Of a DNA stretch of 13,993 nucleotides, positions 13,725-13,993 are shown in pieces (the first letter of the stretch is position 1; each line of letters opens with the position of its first letter). The notes under the pieces were generated by a model, which ran no database searches, was not told where the DNA came from, and saw only the letters and a program-made list of their open reading frames with translations. This DNA is from Deltaproteobacteria bacterium (GTDB lineage: Bacteria; Desulfobacterota; DSM-4660; Desulfatiglandales; B25-G16). The stretch lies in assembly GCA_018400255.1 (NCBI GenBank), contig JAGYMO010000245.1, positions 1-13,993 on the forward strand. The letters run 5' to 3'. The position numbers and the translations under genes are program-made.

Positions 13725-13993
13725 ATGAGAAAAGAAAAAAAGGTTGCAATTTTCCACCACAAAATACATAATAGCAATATGGATGTAGTGGAAAAAGATG
13801 CTGTAGTAAGTGGGATGCTTAAGGACGAATTAAAGCGTTGCGAAGAAGCCTATATTGGTATTCATAAGGCGATGTCTGCTCTTCCAAAGGGATCATTAAG
13901 TATAAGAGGAAAGCATTATAAAAACAGGAAATATGAATATCACTATCTAAAATATAGAGAGGGGCAAAGAGTGGTCAATCAACATATTGCCGC
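13725..13993 (+). CDS. hypothetical small protein, cut by the window edge
   Basis: An open frame running off the right end, 89 codons visible. It begins MRKEKKVAIFHHK and is strongly basic. The region after residue 50 (ALPKGSLSIRGK, then YEYHYLKYREGQRVV) resembles, from memory, small bacterial proteins of the DUF6788 type with an LPKGS...YYYLxYREGGKV pattern. No function is known to me for these; some occur near mobile or DNA-associated genes. No Shine-Dalgarno sequence precedes the ATG, and an overlapping frame at 13714 ends after four codons. The gene is divergent from the lipoprotein operon across about 200-290 bases of AT-rich DNA. It is incomplete, so length and C-terminal content cannot be judged. 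Confidence 0.6.
   Translation, partial: MRKEKKVAIFHHKIHNSNMDVVEKDAVVSGMLKDELKRCEEAYIGIHKAMSALPKGSLSIRGKHYKNRKYEYHYLKYREGQRVVNQHIA

Overview
The window is AT-rich chromosomal DNA that looks like a Gram-negative, probably anaerobic bacterium. The evidence is a lipoprotein with LysM and SPOR-like domains, a citramalate route to isoleucine, a benzoate-CoA-ligase-family enzyme and a radical-SAM AmrS protein. A Desulfobacterota/'deltaproteobacterial' or similar lineage fits by gene content, but the sequence alone does not settle the taxonomy. No rRNA, complete tRNA, CRISPR array, intact insertion sequence or phage gene is visible.

Layout from left to right. A small cluster of palindromes (21-83) precedes thiL on the + strand (105-1109). 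Everything from 1177 to 13528 that I call a gene lies on the - strand. cimA (1177-2751) has an unusually rich leader (about 2780-3021): a promoter with a palindromic spacer, a Leu/Ile-rich 36-codon leader ORF, an intrinsic terminator just ahead of cimA, and an 11-bp alternative pairing that would break that terminator. Together these look like a translation-coupled attenuator controlling isoleucine synthesis, and this is the main discovery of the window. About 670 bases (3031-3697) follow with no supportable gene, only short repeats and hairpins.

Two ABC exporter half-transporters (5803-7554 then 3698-5800 in transcription order) have their own promoter and form a heterodimer with one degenerate ATP site. 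Upstream lies a five-gene - strand run transcribed right to left: LysM/SPOR-like lipoprotein (12543-13436), MFS transporter (11359-12498), benzoate-CoA-ligase-like enzyme (9616-11214), metallo-beta-lactamase-fold hydrolase (8832-9599) and amrS (7747-8760). A 29-codon ORF (13439-13528) precedes the lipoprotein gene closely enough for translational coupling. On the right edge a divergent + strand gene (from 13725) is cut off by the end of the window. A perfect TATAAT lies so close to its start codon that its mRNA could be leaderless.

Functional links: ThiL and CimA are housekeeping biosynthesis genes, convergent with only 67 bases between them. The ABC pair is a self-contained exporter. The five-gene run mixes an envelope protein, a transporter and an aromatic/carboxylic acid-activating ligase, so a shared role is possible but not shown.
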